DNA from: Patiria miniata
Taxonomy: Eukaryota > Echinodermata > Asteroidea > Valvatida > Asterinidae
Assembly: GCF_015706575.1 (NCBI RefSeq)
Contig: NW_024037074.1
Location: 15,055,334-15,119,333 of the forward strand
DNA length: 64,000 nucleotides
Direction of reading: 5' to 3'
Made by a program: the position numbers and the translations under genes. This document shows, one piece after another, positions 50,801 through 64,000 of this stretch. The notes under the pieces were generated by a model. That model saw only the letters and a program-made list of their open reading frames with translations. It was not told the origin of the DNA and did no database searches. How positions within the stretch are numbered: the stretch's first letter is position 1; each line of letters opens with the position of its first letter.

Positions 50801-52001
50801 ATCAACGCATCGAATGTTCACATACGGAAAGAAATCCAAATTTTGGATGGTGCCTGTATAGTCAGTCAATATACTTATGGGATAATGACTTGAAGGTGTG
50901 AAGGTAAAACAAACAAAAATTAATGCATGCACAATCCCAAACGAGAAATCTCAATATTTTGTAAACTTTTTCAATCGTGGTTATTTTTTTTTCAATTTCT
51001 TTTTAATAGGGGCCAATCGGAGATTTATTATAAGCATTACAGTTATATCTAAACATGTCAGTTGGGGGGGAAAATATATCTCTGGTAGTTTAATAATATC
51101 CTGAGTTGTATATACAGTGCTGCATAATTGTCATTGATGCCGGTTATACATGAATGAGCAGACTTCATGCGGGCATAGATGCCCTACACTCGCACACTAG
51201 CGACCGCGTAACCCCTGTGCCTCGTCAAATTCATATGGGGAAATTATTATCATATTTTGGCACTCCGAGGTAGAACGCATATCATTTTCTCTCTGCGTCT
51301 GTACAAGCAGTTGTTGCGGCATGGTGTAATAAACGCCGCGGACTTGCTATACCTGCATGAATAATTTTCGATATTTCGAATAAAATAATAACTAAAGGGA
51401 ATGGCGAATAACGTTTCTCACAAGTCGAAGCAGACTGACGTTCAAGCTGCGAAAGCTTCACAATTTGATTATATAAATACTTGATCATAGAAGAAAAGTC
51501 GTGAGTTGGTACTTTTGCATTTTTTTGAGGGGGGGGGTCAAGAAAATAAATTTACTAGACGAGCCAAACATTTTGATGACATAAAAGTAATACGTCGGAC
51601 TTGCATTTTCACGTGTCAATTTGATCCTTTGTGCCACATATATTATTATTTGTTATTTATTATTTGTGCTTATTTTGAAACTCACTGAAACAAAATATAT
51701 GTATAGTATGACAAAATGTGTTTGGTTTCAGGATTAACTGGTTCCGACAAGAGAGAATCGTCTTTTAGAAAATGTTACAGGGAATTCAACAAATTCAAAC
51801 CATACCATACACAGACCATACACCCAGTGTAGCTTTTCAAATATTTCACAACAAAATGTGCAATTTCTGTTACAGAATAAGGTATATCATTGACACATCA
51901 TACCCGCACCCATTATCTTTACAATAGATAGGCCTGTTTTCCAACGACAACAAAGAAGTGTGTATTAGTTCTTATCAATTTAAAGAGACTTTGAACACTT
52001 T

Positions 52002-53053
52002 ATCTGAACTGCAACGAAACAGTCGACTACCAAAACAATTAAAATACTTTGCACGTTTCAAGCGGCCAAGAATTGATAATGCATCGTTGCTATGTTCATT
52101 TTTCTTCTGTTCTTTTCATGTAACCATGCAGGATCTCTCGAATCATAACAAAGCGAGCTAAATCAAAATAAGAAAAAAAACTATACCCAGGGAATGAAAA
52201 GCAAACCTTTCAAACCAGAACAAAAAGCCTTAAAAATGGAGTTACGGTACTTGATTCATACACCAAACTAGGCGAGGGGCGTGTCGTTAGAGGTTATTTA
52301 CTTTTCGGTATTATATTTCTTTCTTTTTTTTGGGGGGGGGGTTCTGAATTTCTTCAGGGGTCAGTCCGTATCCTGGTCTTTGTAACCGGAACAACAAAGA
52401 ATATTATTGAACATAATATTTTAAGTGCCGGAACACTCAAAAGCCGGAACTCCTGTGTGTGTGTGTTGAATGTCTTTTTTCCAAAAATAGGCCAATAAAT
52501 AGAAAATGTTTCTTTTTGAAATAATAGGTACCTAGTTTTCAGAGAATCTGAACTGCAATGAAACAGTCGACTACCATAACAATTAAAATACTTTGCACGT
52601 TTCAAGCGGCCAAGAATCGATTATGCATCGTTGCTATGTTCATTTTATTGTCTGCGCTTTATAAATTTCTCTATTATTATTGTTATTATTTTTCTTTTTT
52701 TCTTTTCATATAACCAGGATCTCTCGAATCATAACAAAGCGAGATAAATCAAAATAAGAAAAAAAACAATACCCAGGGACTGAAAAGCAAACCTTTCAAA
52801 CAGAACACAAAGCCTTAAAAATGGAGTTACGGTACTTGATTTATACACCAAACTAGGCGAGGGGCGTGTCCGTATCCTGGTCTTTGTAACCGGAACGACA
52901 ACGAATATTATTGAAAATAATATTTTAAGTGCCGGAACACTCTAGAGCCGGAACTCCTGTGTGTGTGTTGAATGTCTTTTTTTTCAAAAATAGGCCAATA
53001 AATAGAATATGTTTCTTTTGGAAATAATAGGTACCTAGTTTTCAAAGAATCTG
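52002..53053. repeat. Direct tandem duplication, period about 544 bp
   Basis: Copy 1 (52002-52549) and copy 2 (52546-53053) share, in order, aaacagtcgactacc, tttgcacgtttcaagcggcc, ggatctctcgaatcataaca, ggagttacggtacttgatt, accaaactaggcgaggggcg, ccgtatcctggtctttgtaa and aataataggtacctagtttt. Copy 2 lacks the G-run segment around 52290-52360 and has a ttattatt insertion near 52672. Confidence 0.88.
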
Positions 53054-53169
53054 TTGATAACACAATTCGGAATAGCGCGGCTACACTGACACAACTAACT
53101 TGCATCAAATAAAACCCGATTGGGTGTCAATTTGATTTTGTACTTGAATCACCAGCATAATTGTATAAG

Positions 53170-53245
53170 GCTTGCTCAGGTGTGACGTGAACCCACGACC
53201 TCCTGCTTATTCCTGATTAACGTATTACCACTCCACGGACGGCGA
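53170..53245 (-). repeat. tRNA-derived SINE fragment, minus strand
   Basis: On the minus strand gcaggaggtcgtgggttc (53190-53207) matches the SINE fragment at 8382-8402. An A-box-like gtggagtggtaatacg lies upstream. Confidence 0.5.
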
Positions 53246-53282
53246 TTTCTTGTCAACGATGGGGGAGGGGGTCTCTCCGTAA

Positions 53283-53448
53283 CCAACGTCTGATACTATG
53301 TGAGCAATGCAATTTTATGCAACCGGTACCCAGGCGCCAGCCATAAGTATCACCCGTTGTCCAACGGAACCCTTTGTGTCTCCTGTCCAACGTCTGATGT
53401 ATCTAAGCATGCAAACTTATAAAGGTCCCGTGCGCCAGCCAATCGGAG
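53283..53448. repeat. Diverged direct duplication, period about 104 bp
   Basis: ccaacgtctgat occurs at 53283 and 53387, each followed by a gcatgcaa/gcaatgcaa block and later gcgccagcca. The second copy carries gccaatcgg and a tataaagg motif. Confidence 0.55.
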
Positions 53449-54990
53449 TCGACCTTAGAAATTGTAACGCAGTTTAGATCAGAAATGTGGACTAAGTTGT
53501 TGATTGGTCAATTTGGCTGTCACGATTTTGTACTACAATGGGTTACCAGAGACCCGATAGAAGGCGCCCGCAGAATGGTCAGAATGTCGAAGTCAAGACG
53601 CAGTCTTGTGTTTCATAATTAATCGCGGAATCTGCTCGCATATCATAGACAATCCAATCGCAAGGGGATATTTCATAGACTAGGGCGAGCTGGACACCAT
53701 CTGATTCAAGAGGGCGTTTTCAAACATGTATACATCTTCAAGTCATACCTTTATGCAAGTTCCCCGCAGGATACAGTAAACTGTCGCACTTACGCCAAAA
53801 GAAGTGGCTATTAAACCAATTTGGAAAATACAGAGGGGGACATCGCCATTGGTGTCCCCCTCCCAAAAATTATTGGGGAGTTAGGGGACCTGTCTTATCC
53901 CCCCCCCCCCCCCCACGGATCGCCGCCAACGTTATGCTGCTGTTTTTCTGCATATCTTTACCACTCGACCACCGAGCTTGCCAGGGTCGGCTAGCCTGTT
54001 CAGTTCTGTAGAAAAGGGGATTACAATTCAAAATCGGTGGATATAGGTCACTAGGTCTAAATATTGTTGTTCGATTGGATGTGAATTTTTGTAATCAAAC
54101 TTAACAAATAACTTTTGTTGGCCGGATTTTTTTTAACCCTTTCAGCAGCTCGGGATTTTTTTTTTTTGGACACATGGAAAGGTCGTAATGCGGGCTAAAG
54201 TTGAGCAAATCAATACAAGAAATTAGGGGAAAAGATCAAACATTTGGAAATGCCCGAAATAAGTTTTATTTGTTCAAGTAAAACGGGCATGAAATTATAG
54301 GATTACATGCAAGGCGTGGAGTGCTGCCTCAGCGGCTGTATACATGCTTGTCACGCTAAGCCTCCGTATGGGCAGCCCTAGTTTTTGTTTCATTTCTATT
54401 TACTTCAAGGTCGTGTTTCCTTTCCTTTCCGGAGTACTATTTTCTTTTACCTCAACCTTGTACTTTCTGGACTTTGACAATGGAGGGCGACACAAAACAG
54501 TTTCCTCGAGGACGATACTAACGCAAGTACAACACCTGAATTTGGGAACTCTTTGACTAAATAAATACACCGCTCGTACCTGTATGGATGAGTGATTAAA
54601 ACAACAAAGCAATGAAAATTTCAATGCAATCAAAATCTCGTCACGGTTACACGAATTGTAAGTTTCCCACGATGGTCCAGTTTTCGTTGTAAAAACGGTG
54701 TGGCCACATGTAACACGCTATTCGTCCAATGATTCCAGTTCTTTAACTGATGTAAAAGTCTACTTTATACGGATTGGATTTTTGTTTTTAATTAAGATGA
54801 CGCCTATAATAACAAAGGTTCCCTAGATTTGGGTCATTTTATTGTAAAACTGTATTTAATGCACTCGTCCGAATTCCAATAACAACTGTGTCCATTGATG
54901 CAGCGGAAGCCGATTCCCGTATGGCCAAGTTATTCCGACGTCCACTTTTGGTGGAACATGTGATCGTACTTTCTGCTATAAATGAGCGGT

Positions 54991-55017
54991 TGGTTTTTTT
55001 TTTTTTTTTTTTTTTTT
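54991..55017. repeat. Poly-T tract
   Basis: About 26 consecutive T bases; on the minus strand it could be the A-tail of a retroposed sequence. No body is recognised beside it. Confidence 0.6.
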
Positions 55018-57842
55018 GCTGATACGGTACATACACCAGCAATAAAATATCGATGATTCCAATGTGACCATATACATGTAGAAACAATTCGCGCACCAAA
55101 GTGCAGTGCTCTGTCTAAAGGTGCACTTCAACGAATAAAAATTTTTAGATAGATCTCCACAAGAGGGAAGTTCCAGTTGAGGGGAAAAAACATCTCTCCG
55201 AATTCTGTGAACTTTTCCTGTACTGACCGGTCACGTCAGTAGCCGTTTGGTCTCTGACCAGATCGAGTTCAAAGCAAAGTACACTGAGTCATAACTCTGT
55301 AAATTCTTGAACCATGCATTCATTCTGGATAATTAGTCCGACTCGCACAAAAGGTTAGCGCTCCCTTCATTTGATACAGATTCATTTTTCAGCCAGGGGG
55401 GATGTCCAATTTGGACGCTTCAAACAAACATTTATTTGTCCGAGTGGCCGCAAATTACCCGAGAAATAGCCGTTCTTTGACCGGGAGTCTTACCACTTTT
55501 GTCCATGTGACAATAGGTGGCGTCTTTACGACCACCGGAGGGGTATTTCTTTTGTTATTTGATTGGGTTGTTCGCTTTGGTCGATTGATAATAAATTGTT
55601 AAAAAAAGTACTGCCAGATTGCTTCTTTATGTAATATTATAAAGAATGAATTGAGCAATAATACAAGGTCATGGGAGACAGGTTTTCAAAAGATATTGAT
55701 CCCCCACTTAAACTTGGCACAACAGACGAGGGGGTAATTATGAAACCGTAAAGTTTTACAATCGAGCATGTGATGTGGCGTGACGGACAGTGACCGACAA
55801 CCTGTATTCTGACCCTGAAACAGTTTGTCAAAATAACTGACGGTGGGGAAAAATTGATTATGGGGCAGAAAACCAATCCACAGTTAAACTTTGTACCAAA
55901 GCTTCGCAATGAGCTATAACTCAAACTACATGTATAGCTGAACAATAAAGTAAATAGATAATGTGCCATTGTGGACCACAAGTCTTAGTAAAGACAGCAA
56001 GCAGACCCATATACGGTCAGTGATAGAGGGATGACTGACCACCGTCCTGAAGTTTTGTACATGCATCTAACATGGGCATGATTCCAAAATGGATACCTCC
56101 TAAAATCGGTTTTTGCTATTTTATCAAAAGCCCGGGGAACCTCATGAGGAGAAGACGATATGTAACATGTAGGAGGTGGAAGGAAACCACATAAGCCAGT
56201 TCGGAATAAGGCAGATTTAGAGACCGAAAACGCAGTCCATCAACTCGGGTTACCGAGTACAAAAACATTAGGCCTACGGCTAGTCCGGGACAAGCACAGC
56301 TGACTACGGATATGGCTTTGCACTTTTGCGCGCCAATGGCAACTACACGACTCACACATGCATGTCGTTGCGCCAATCTGCAGACACACCCAATTCGCAA
56401 GTTTCCTACATTTGCAAAGCACATATACAGCAAGTAAACGACGTTTGTCTCTTTTTACTTAGGCTTTAGAGGGGTGGTCCTGGATACGACAGTCTCTCCA
56501 AAAGTCTCTAACTTGCTTCCAACTTGTTTCATCACCGAGTTCTCTTATTATTCGACAGAAACCATTGTTCGTCAAAAAGATAGTAATATTCTGATTGGTT
56601 GAAAGAAGCACTTGTGCAATAAAACAGAAGCAACAAACAGTTGAGACAATGGTCCTGTCCATTTTAAGGCAATTTTAAACAGGAGGAAATTATGGTTTGG
56701 TTCATTCGCGAATTAATACTGAAGATCACTTAAGTCGACACAAAAAAAATCATTCCGCGCATGCGCATTAAACAGAGCCCCATCTTTGTTTGGATATCGA
56801 CGTTAAATTTACTACTTTTTTCAACTGTATCAATGGAAACTCTCCATCCAAAACAAATAATTATTTTCCATTGTCGGCGACGGAACCAGTCCAAGGTTAT
56901 ATAGACTACTGCACAAAAAGCCCGGCCGTGGGAACAAGTTTGGAGTGTCTTGCCCCGTAGGCCTATACCCAGTGATTGTCCTGACGTTGCCTTGGACAAC
57001 TGACACAAAGTGCACACAACTTATACACACATTGTTTCCTATGCTAGCATAAGAGTTGCTCTTCTAGATGAGAATGGCAAAAATGAACAAGTAAGAGGGA
57101 TTGGCTTTTTCTATTCTAGAATACATTTCCTCAGCCGTGAATTTTACGCATGGTGTAGGTCTACATTAAGGTTGCGCCGGCGTCGGCGGCACGTTTTATT
57201 TTGTAACCAAGCGACTTTTGAAATCTAGAGATTTGGAAGCATTTAAGTGACTGCAGTTCAGAAATCCTTTGAACAAAAACATCTGCACAAAGGACGACCA
57301 CTTTTAAGGGAATAGGGAGGTTGTTAAAAAAAAAGCTGGAATAAAGAGACCGCTTTCCGTAACAAGTTATCAAACCCGGATATTGATTATGGCCGACGGC
57401 AATGGGCATTGAAAATGTACAGGGCCCTATGTATTCAGATCAGATATTTTTAGTTTGGTCAACGTGTGAGTTTTCCAACTTAGTCTCATTTCAGGCCGTT
57501 TCGATTTATAGACAACTACAACAATGGTGGCGCTCATCAGACTTGATGTGGAATGCTTTCCCAAAACGGTATAGCATGCATTCTTAATACCATAGCTATC
57601 CATTGCGTTCTCTCCAGCCAGCCGACAATAAGTGCAGCCGCTCGCTGCTTCCTTCCTTGGCTTAAATTTCATGAATAAGGGTAAGAAAGGCAAGTTTTGC
57701 TTAACAGATTCATACCATAAGCTACCATTGGCTGAGAACAATTTTTGAGACATCATTTTGGCTAAACAAATACATTATGAGCTGGGACAATAATTACCGG
57801 GTATGTTTTTGTCGTGGGTAAATTTAACAACTTGATGCATCT

Positions 57843-58112
57843 AATGTAGCGCTGCCACGGTGTTCGACTCACGTGCCGTGGTACGTGGGTTCGAACCCTG
57901 ACGGGGAAAATGGTGCTTGTGTTCTTGGGCAAGACACTTTACTACAATTGCCTCTCTCCACCCAGGAGTATAAATGGGTACCCGTGAAGGTGAAGACCAG
58001 AAAGCGTGGAGCTCGAGCTGCTGCAAAAACTGGTCTCGTGGCCTGATGAACTGGGGTAATAATTGTGAAGCGCCTTGAGACTCTTGGTATCAAGCACCAC
58101 ATTGTTACTATA
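57843..58112 (+). mobile_element. Full-length SINE with tRNA-like head
   Basis: The head runs from about 57848 with a B-box gggttcgaaccct (57888-57900). The body contains tgttcttgggcaagacac and cctctctccacccaggagta, shared with 21986-22182. The tail has aagcgccttgagactcttgg and caagcaccacattgttacta. It is about 270 bp long. Confidence 0.75.
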
Positions 58113-60913
58113 ATATACTTTTAATTCTAACACTTAACAGGTGTATTGGCGCCCAATTCAAGAATGAAGCTGTCGTGTTGATTTCACTCTTACATCCAAA
58201 CCTGTTGCATTTCATTAATTTGCAGTAATCACTGGGGCACAAAGTCAACATGCCATTTATCAAAGTTAAACAAAATATAAAATAAAAATAAAACTAGAAC
58301 ACCTAAAGCTGTGTGTGGGTGTGTGAGTTTTCTTTCCCTCGAAAGATTTAGATGAAAGTTATCTTTCTATCGTTTGTTGTCGCAGGAAGTCGTCAAAATA
58401 TTGTATTTATGGAACAATATTAGAGTTTTTCAATCATAAAAAAAAGTCCGTGCGTTTACTCAGTTTTGGGGAGGCAAGCATGCAGAAAGGAAATTTTTCG
58501 ATTACCAGATAAGCAGACAAAGGGCCCGCAAGAGCTTGAAATTGAATTCATCGCTCGGTTTGTTCAGCAATCGGTAGTACCTCCGATGTTATTTTTTGTT
58601 AACACGTCTGACCTTCGGAAAATAAAATAATAAAAATCCGTGGGTGTTCCGGTGTTTTTTCCCCTCCTTGGGAATGTGAAGAAAAAAATGGAGGTATAAA
58701 AGTGGGCGGTTTCCGTAAGGGTGCTTTTCACACGGCGTCTATTTTGGTCATATTCATTGTGACTTTGCTGACGATAATGTGAACTGCACCCCGCTGTCGT
58801 TTGGGCATCATTCTGATTTCGAACGCGAGTCCTTGACCGTGTTTAAATTGGGCTTTCGGATCATCAGGCTGAGGCTTTGTCCGACTGGGAAGTCATTGTG
58901 ATATTTAATCTCTGACCGCGGCAAACAAATATCCAAGTTCGGACACATGCACGACCTCTTTTTGATTTCTATCGGACACCTTACAAGGGTATCATGGGCC
59001 AGTTAACACTGCCAAAGTTGCCTATAAATTATAGCAGGCCCAGTCGTGGTTAACATGGTGCATTCTTAAATTCGCCACTAGACTGTTGAAGTCCGTTACA
59101 TCAGGGTTCAACAGTCTCCTTTGTTTTCTATAATAGCCGTCATTTTGTTCTCAAGTACCGGTATACTGCGTGAACATCCACTCTATTCGAGTGACAATAG
59201 ACCATTATCATCATTGCGGCCATCTTGATTTTTTTTCCCATTCAAATCAATAGTCTGGTTCCTTTTTGCACAAACACATTATCATTATGTACTTTTATTG
59301 TATACAGGGAACATGACTGAAATGGTGGCAGCATGATAAAGGTCTATTCACTCCCACTGACTGTCACTAGAGACCGGACGCTTTCAGTTAGAATGAAATT
59401 CAGTCAATCGGATAGATCGAGTTTTCACTCGAGCTCCCACTGGATTGTTTTTTTTTTCATTGTATTTCAATCTAAAATGAGAGCGATCATCTGTCGCCAG
59501 TTTCACTCTTTGGAATTAAGAGAGTACTGTCTAATTGAAAACGACCTGATGAATTGTAAATGACCCTGGAGACATAATACAGATTATCCGCTCCTGGATA
59601 ATGAGGGTCGTAATAAAAAAAGGGCTCATGAGGCCCCTTTGGTCATGTGCCTATACCCGTAGTATTATTACAAGGGCAAGGTCCGTTGCATAGAACTCGT
59701 CTTTGATGAGAAAAAACCGCAACTACTGATGAATTCGTGGTTTGCGTGGGAAAGCATGGCCATTGAAAGTCAGCGGACGATGAAGCAGAGTAAAATACAC
59801 AGCAGGAAATGCACTTGTTTGGTTTTTTAAGTAGTATTTGAAACTAGACCCGAATGCATGACATAAAGTGGGTGAAAAGAGCACTTATAGGAACCCTCCC
59901 TTTTCGTTGCACTTGAGAACATATTCAGTTCCATAAGTACGCGAACGCGTTTACACAAATAGACCTTTTATCGGGATACACCATCTTGAAAATCAAAGCG
60001 AGGCATATAACGCCAACAAACAAACCAGGCGGCCTCCTCTCGCAAAGTTACAGCATATTGACACTATAAAAATTAAAAGGATGGATACCGCAGATTCCCC
60101 GAAACATCAATCAACGTTCAAATGCGTCGATGCTTGTGCTTCGCTTATAATGTACACCATTTGCATTTGTGGTATAGTTTCATGAATGGCTTAAGGGCTA
60201 GTCATTAAAAGCAGTCATCGTTCCATCTGCTGACCTATTCAATGTTGTCCATTAGTGCTGGGGAAAACGGCCAAAAAATGCTGTTCGTTTTCAACCGTCA
60301 AAGTGCATCTGTCGCGCATAAACAATAATGAAGAACCCAGGTAGGTCACGGGGCATTCCTGAGTGCCGGATGTGTCGTAGGAAACAAAATTACATACATC
60401 CGTGTACCTATAGCGTACCGGAGCGTACGCATGAACTGAATTACTAGTTCTCGGCCGTTAACGGATATATTTGAAAAAGTAGAGTTCTTTTCACAGTGGT
60501 TTGGTCCGAACCATCCTGAGTATACTCGTACAAAATTTCTCTTTTTCGAGAATGACAGCATAATATACCTGGCGCTATACGATTTCACAGGATGCTGGAT
60601 GTTATTATTTACCTACAATCAAGTAGGCTATTTAATAATATTTTGGCCGTTTCGATTAGAATGTTTATGAATGGTATATACCTACTACTCATGCATGTAA
60701 TCTGACAGTCAACTCCGTTCTTTATTCCCTCCTTTCGGATACCGTCCAACCACTACACAAAATACCAGGTGGCTACGTTAACATCACTGCACATAGTTTG
60801 CCTCCATTTACAAAAAAAGTTCATTAACAACTTTACGAATTGTTACAAACAATTGTTGTTAAGTATTTAACTTTATGTTGTTTGTTTGTTTTTTAAATAA
60901 GAATTTGGTAGTT

Positions 60914-61115
60914 ACATTTTATGGGAAACTTAGGGTGCTCGTTTGTGGTAAATTTTCAGGGGACTGACATATATGCAAAATAAACGCGCACGCGCATCCA
61001 TCGAGACAAAGCCCGTTTTCCGTAAACGTTCGTCAAAAGTGCATTTATTGACGACGTCATTGCATTTTGGTCAATTTTGGTCTACACGTATAAACATTTT
61101 ATGGGAAACTTAGGG
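60914..61115. repeat. 22-bp identical direct repeats 180 bp apart
   Basis: A 22-bp segment starting acattttatgggaaacttag is identical at 60914-60935 and 61094-61115. The DNA between contains gcgcacgcgcat and no other duplicated sequence. Confidence 0.6.
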
Positions 61116-61145
61116 GGATCATTATGGTCCAGGGACAGACCTACT

Positions 61146-61170
61146 GACCGACCGACCGACCGACCGACCA
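61146..61170. repeat. (GACC)n microsatellite
   Basis: About six tandem copies of gacc. Confidence 0.85.
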
Positions 61171-61369
61171 AGAAGTGACATGTAGAAGTTCCTGTCAGAG
61201 CTTTAAAACAAGACGAGCAAGCATCGTAAAGCCAGTCCCAGACGAAGGTTGGTCTAAGGGGTCTGGGTAGTCATCGGAGTCAAATTGGTGGGCCAAGATG
61301 AGGCTGTATTATTCACAAGTGACTGTCAGTGAGAGAGTCGTGGAATCAAAAACGACTCAATGTAGGTTA

Positions 61370-61495
61370 GGCCGTGTCCGAAACGGGCTTCCAGAGCTAC
61401 GGCTACGTCTATTGTCAGCGCGTCCCAGCGTATTTTCAATGGGCCCGGACCTAGACCTAGCTCTAGACAGTTGATTCGGATGCAGCCTTAGTCCT
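61370..61495. mobile_element. MITE copy 4, degenerate
   Basis: aggccgtgtccgaaac at the left and ttcggatgcagcctta at the right match, inverted, the ends of the 16449-16701 family. gagctacggctacg and its diverged partner agacctagctct lie inside. Confidence 0.5.
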
Positions 61496-62798
61496 CTGGG
61501 ACCAGCAAATACTGCCCTCAACGATGGCCGCCGGTGACCAAGGTCAATGGACCTTTTCGCAATCGACATATTTTTTGTTTTCCTCCAAATCAGATTTGTC
61601 AACGAGCAAAGTAAATGAAATTTGAGAAAATTATATTTGGTACAAAGCTCGGAACAACGCCAATTTGTTCACGTCAATAGTTATGTTTCCAATATGACAA
61701 GCAGACATATTTGGGGTATTATTGTGTCAAAATCGTAAGTTGGCATATCAGTCGTAAAAAAAGTATTGGCACTTACCCTGGGTTCTTTTGAGTACCTTTT
61801 TGAAATTCCCTACATTGCTATGGAGTTTGTTATTATTTTGTACATAACGATATTTAGCCCACATACCATCGCTCAAAAATGAAAGAAACTTCACACAATT
61901 ACAATAAGCAGAAAAACGGTAAAGCAAAATAATCCTATTTTTATTGATTGAGTCCTGCCAAGAAATTGTATAAATATAGCCTTACATAAAGGTTGCATTT
62001 GCCCGAGGTGAGAAGGGCTGATCTGAATACAGCGGTACTATTTGTCTGGGTTTGTATTTGTGTTGATGGCTCCATTGTGTACCGGTGAGGGGCGTGCGTG
62101 CCAGCCACGCGGGTAAGCGGAACGGCATGCGTCAAGCGATATAGGCATCAAGCGAAACTACTCAAGACCCTAGACGTCAGCGCACACAGGCTTTTCAAAT
62201 CATACTTTTTGATTTTATTGTGTGCTTCGTACATCACGTGCGACCCTTAGAAGTGAACCCAACCCCAAATTTTTCATGTCGTTTATTTTTTTGCCTTTGA
62301 CAACACTTTCTCAGATCTCGTGCAGGAATGTCGGTTTTTAGAAATTAATGCCGAAAGGGACTTTGAGGAGACAAAAGGCAGCGTGCCGGGTGTGCAATAA
62401 ATCGTAAACCCGTGTTGTTGTTATTGTGTTTGTTGACGTTGTATCTGGAGTTGAAATGGTCAAGGCTTTTTCTTTTTTTAGATGGGATAGATTGTGTAAA
62501 CCCGATCTCAATCGGCCTACATACAGCTCCACAAGTCATGCCAACCATGTTTAGGCCAAATTCATCTGAATTACACCCATCTGTTCAAATACGATTCCAT
62601 AAACAGTTTACCGCTCTTTTTTTATTATCATCATTTCATCATCATCGTCATCATCATCAACCCCATGCCAGGCCGTCTGTCCCCCACCACAGCAAACTAT
62701 TCAACATAATCATCTCAATTCTTCCTCTCCTCGCGTAGCCACTATCCTTTCCTGACAAATAATGTTGCATCCCTGACGACTATTCTCACCAGGTAATC

Positions 62799-62962
62799 AC
62801 GGCATCATCACCACCACCATCCCAACACCACCACCACTACCCCCAAACGTCACCACCCCACCACCACTCCCAACACCACCCCATAACCATCCCACAACCC
62901 CCCCCCCCCCCCCATCCCCTACCACCACCACCACCACCCTCAGAACCACTTCCCACCCTGTT
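62799..62962. repeat. CCA/CAC-rich low-complexity tract
   Basis: Imperfect caccac units with a C-run at 62899-62913. Confidence 0.8.
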
Positions 62963-64000
62963 CTCTGTTATCTTGAGTCTCCTGGCTTACTTCTGACATC
63001 CTGTAATAGTATCCCATTGCCGAATTTCTGCTGAACCTGAGGGACAGAGAAGACACTGTCTGACTGAGTCACTAAATACACTTTATGTCCTAAACTAATA
63101 TTTTTGTGCAAGCCTATAGTCCTGTTAGTTGTTATGTGACAAGTCTAGTTTTGTTGGTTGTACTGTTCTGAAAAGGCTGGGGAGACTCGCCCGGGAAGTC
63201 CCAAAAATTTCCCTGTGGCTGTTCAAAGGCCATATAGCACACACGCAAAGTTCTTCTACCCCAACAGTTATGGCATTGTAGTCTTTTTTGTCCGAATCCT
63301 GGCATTTTAGTAATAATACCGATGTCTATAATTCACCGAACTCAAAAGCCGCTGACAAGATGATAGATTGGAAATTTAAAAACAACCTTGAATGCCAATA
63401 AATCTTTCGGGATTAGGTTAGGTTCGTTCAGGGGAGTGGGGCAAAAAATATGTGTTCTGTTAATGTGAGACTATGTGCTGGTGAACCTTGTAAAATGCAA
63501 AGGAAACTCAAGGCACTGTGTGTATAGCTTACTGCGTGCTTACGACACGTGCAAAGGCGTGGCAGAAGTGACGACCCTGCATCAGCAGTTAGACAATGAG
63601 GAGTACAAACAAGAGTAAATAAATTCCCATACACACCAATGATAAAAAAAAACGTTAACAAAGTCGGGGAAATACTCCGGCTCTCACAGATATTCAAGAC
63701 ATTACAGCTTGATTTACCCCTCTCACTTTCTGTTCAATGGTGGGGTTTTCCCCCTAAGATGATCATGTCTAAGGAGTCCCATCGCCATTTTTAAAAGAAA
63801 ATGATCCCTCCGCTCTATTGCAATAAATAAGAGGAATACGCGTTCAATTTCATCCCAGATTTCTCAGAAGTACAAGTTCACAGAAGGGTTCAAAGCTGGG
63901 ACCTTTCATTGCTACAAATCATCAAGCATAGGGGCTACTTAACTCTTTTTTTTAAGAGAAAAATGGACAATATACAAATCATGATTTGGTCGGAGTAGGC

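Larger units (their letters stand above)
42035..64000. other. Second long stretch without a recognisable gene
   Basis: No coding exon is recognised on either strand. Content is tandem duplications, MITEs, SINEs and simple repeats, listed separately. GC-rich patches near 45000-45130 and 48340-48620 (with cagctg and gataag motifs) could be regulatory but show no gene structure. Confidence 0.5.

Noticed and set aside
53415..53448. Minus-strand CCAAT and TATA pair suggesting a promoter
   Set aside because: It lies within a diverged tandem repeat, spacing is short, and no exon follows.

Overview
The window is animal nuclear DNA. Two genes have introns with GT/AG borders and recognisable metazoan products, followed by a long AT-rich stretch crowded with short non-autonomous repeats (MITE-like inverted repeats, tRNA-derived SINEs, foldbacks). 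The compact introns, type II membrane ectopeptidase, SINE bodies with a 'cttgggcaagacac' core and short 'gcgccctc' / 'gcggccatctt' repeat families suggest a marine invertebrate. An echinoderm such as a sea star is my best guess, but that is inference and not proven by the sequence.

Left part (1-4700, + strand): the 3' half of HSPBAP1, a JmjC-fold protein that binds the small heat-shock protein HSPB1 in mammals. Four exons are visible (409 residues, iron-binding H-x-D and distal His present). Its second visible intron holds three palindromic elements. The most striking is an 805-bp foldback whose arms carry a GC-rich 14-bp minisatellite in opposite orientations.

Middle (5499-16379, + strand): a complete 18-exon M1 zinc aminopeptidase gene (1014 residues, aminopeptidase N type). 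All exon phases join without a break. It has a cytoplasmic tail, one membrane anchor, a Ser/Thr/Pro stalk, GAMEN, HELAH-X18-E and the catalytic Tyr. Its introns carry more MITEs and tRNA-like SINE pieces. About 3.9 kb of AT-rich sequence follows, ending at a good AATAAA, and is probably 3' UTR and/or downstream DNA.

Right part (about 20.3-64 kb): no complete protein gene is visible. I see repeats, three direct tandem duplications (periods near 323, 544 and 104 bp), several promoter-like clusters (CCAAT+TATA near 20.75 kb, CRE near 23.16 kb and 47.88 kb, an RFX X-box near 35.85 kb) and one candidate 5' coding exon on the minus strand (41501-41636). This could be an intergenic desert or the long 5' introns of a neighbouring gene.

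The two genes lie head to tail about 1.1 kb apart. Nothing in the sequence says they work together. I found no clear evidence of an undescribed multi-gene system; the most unusual structures are repeats.
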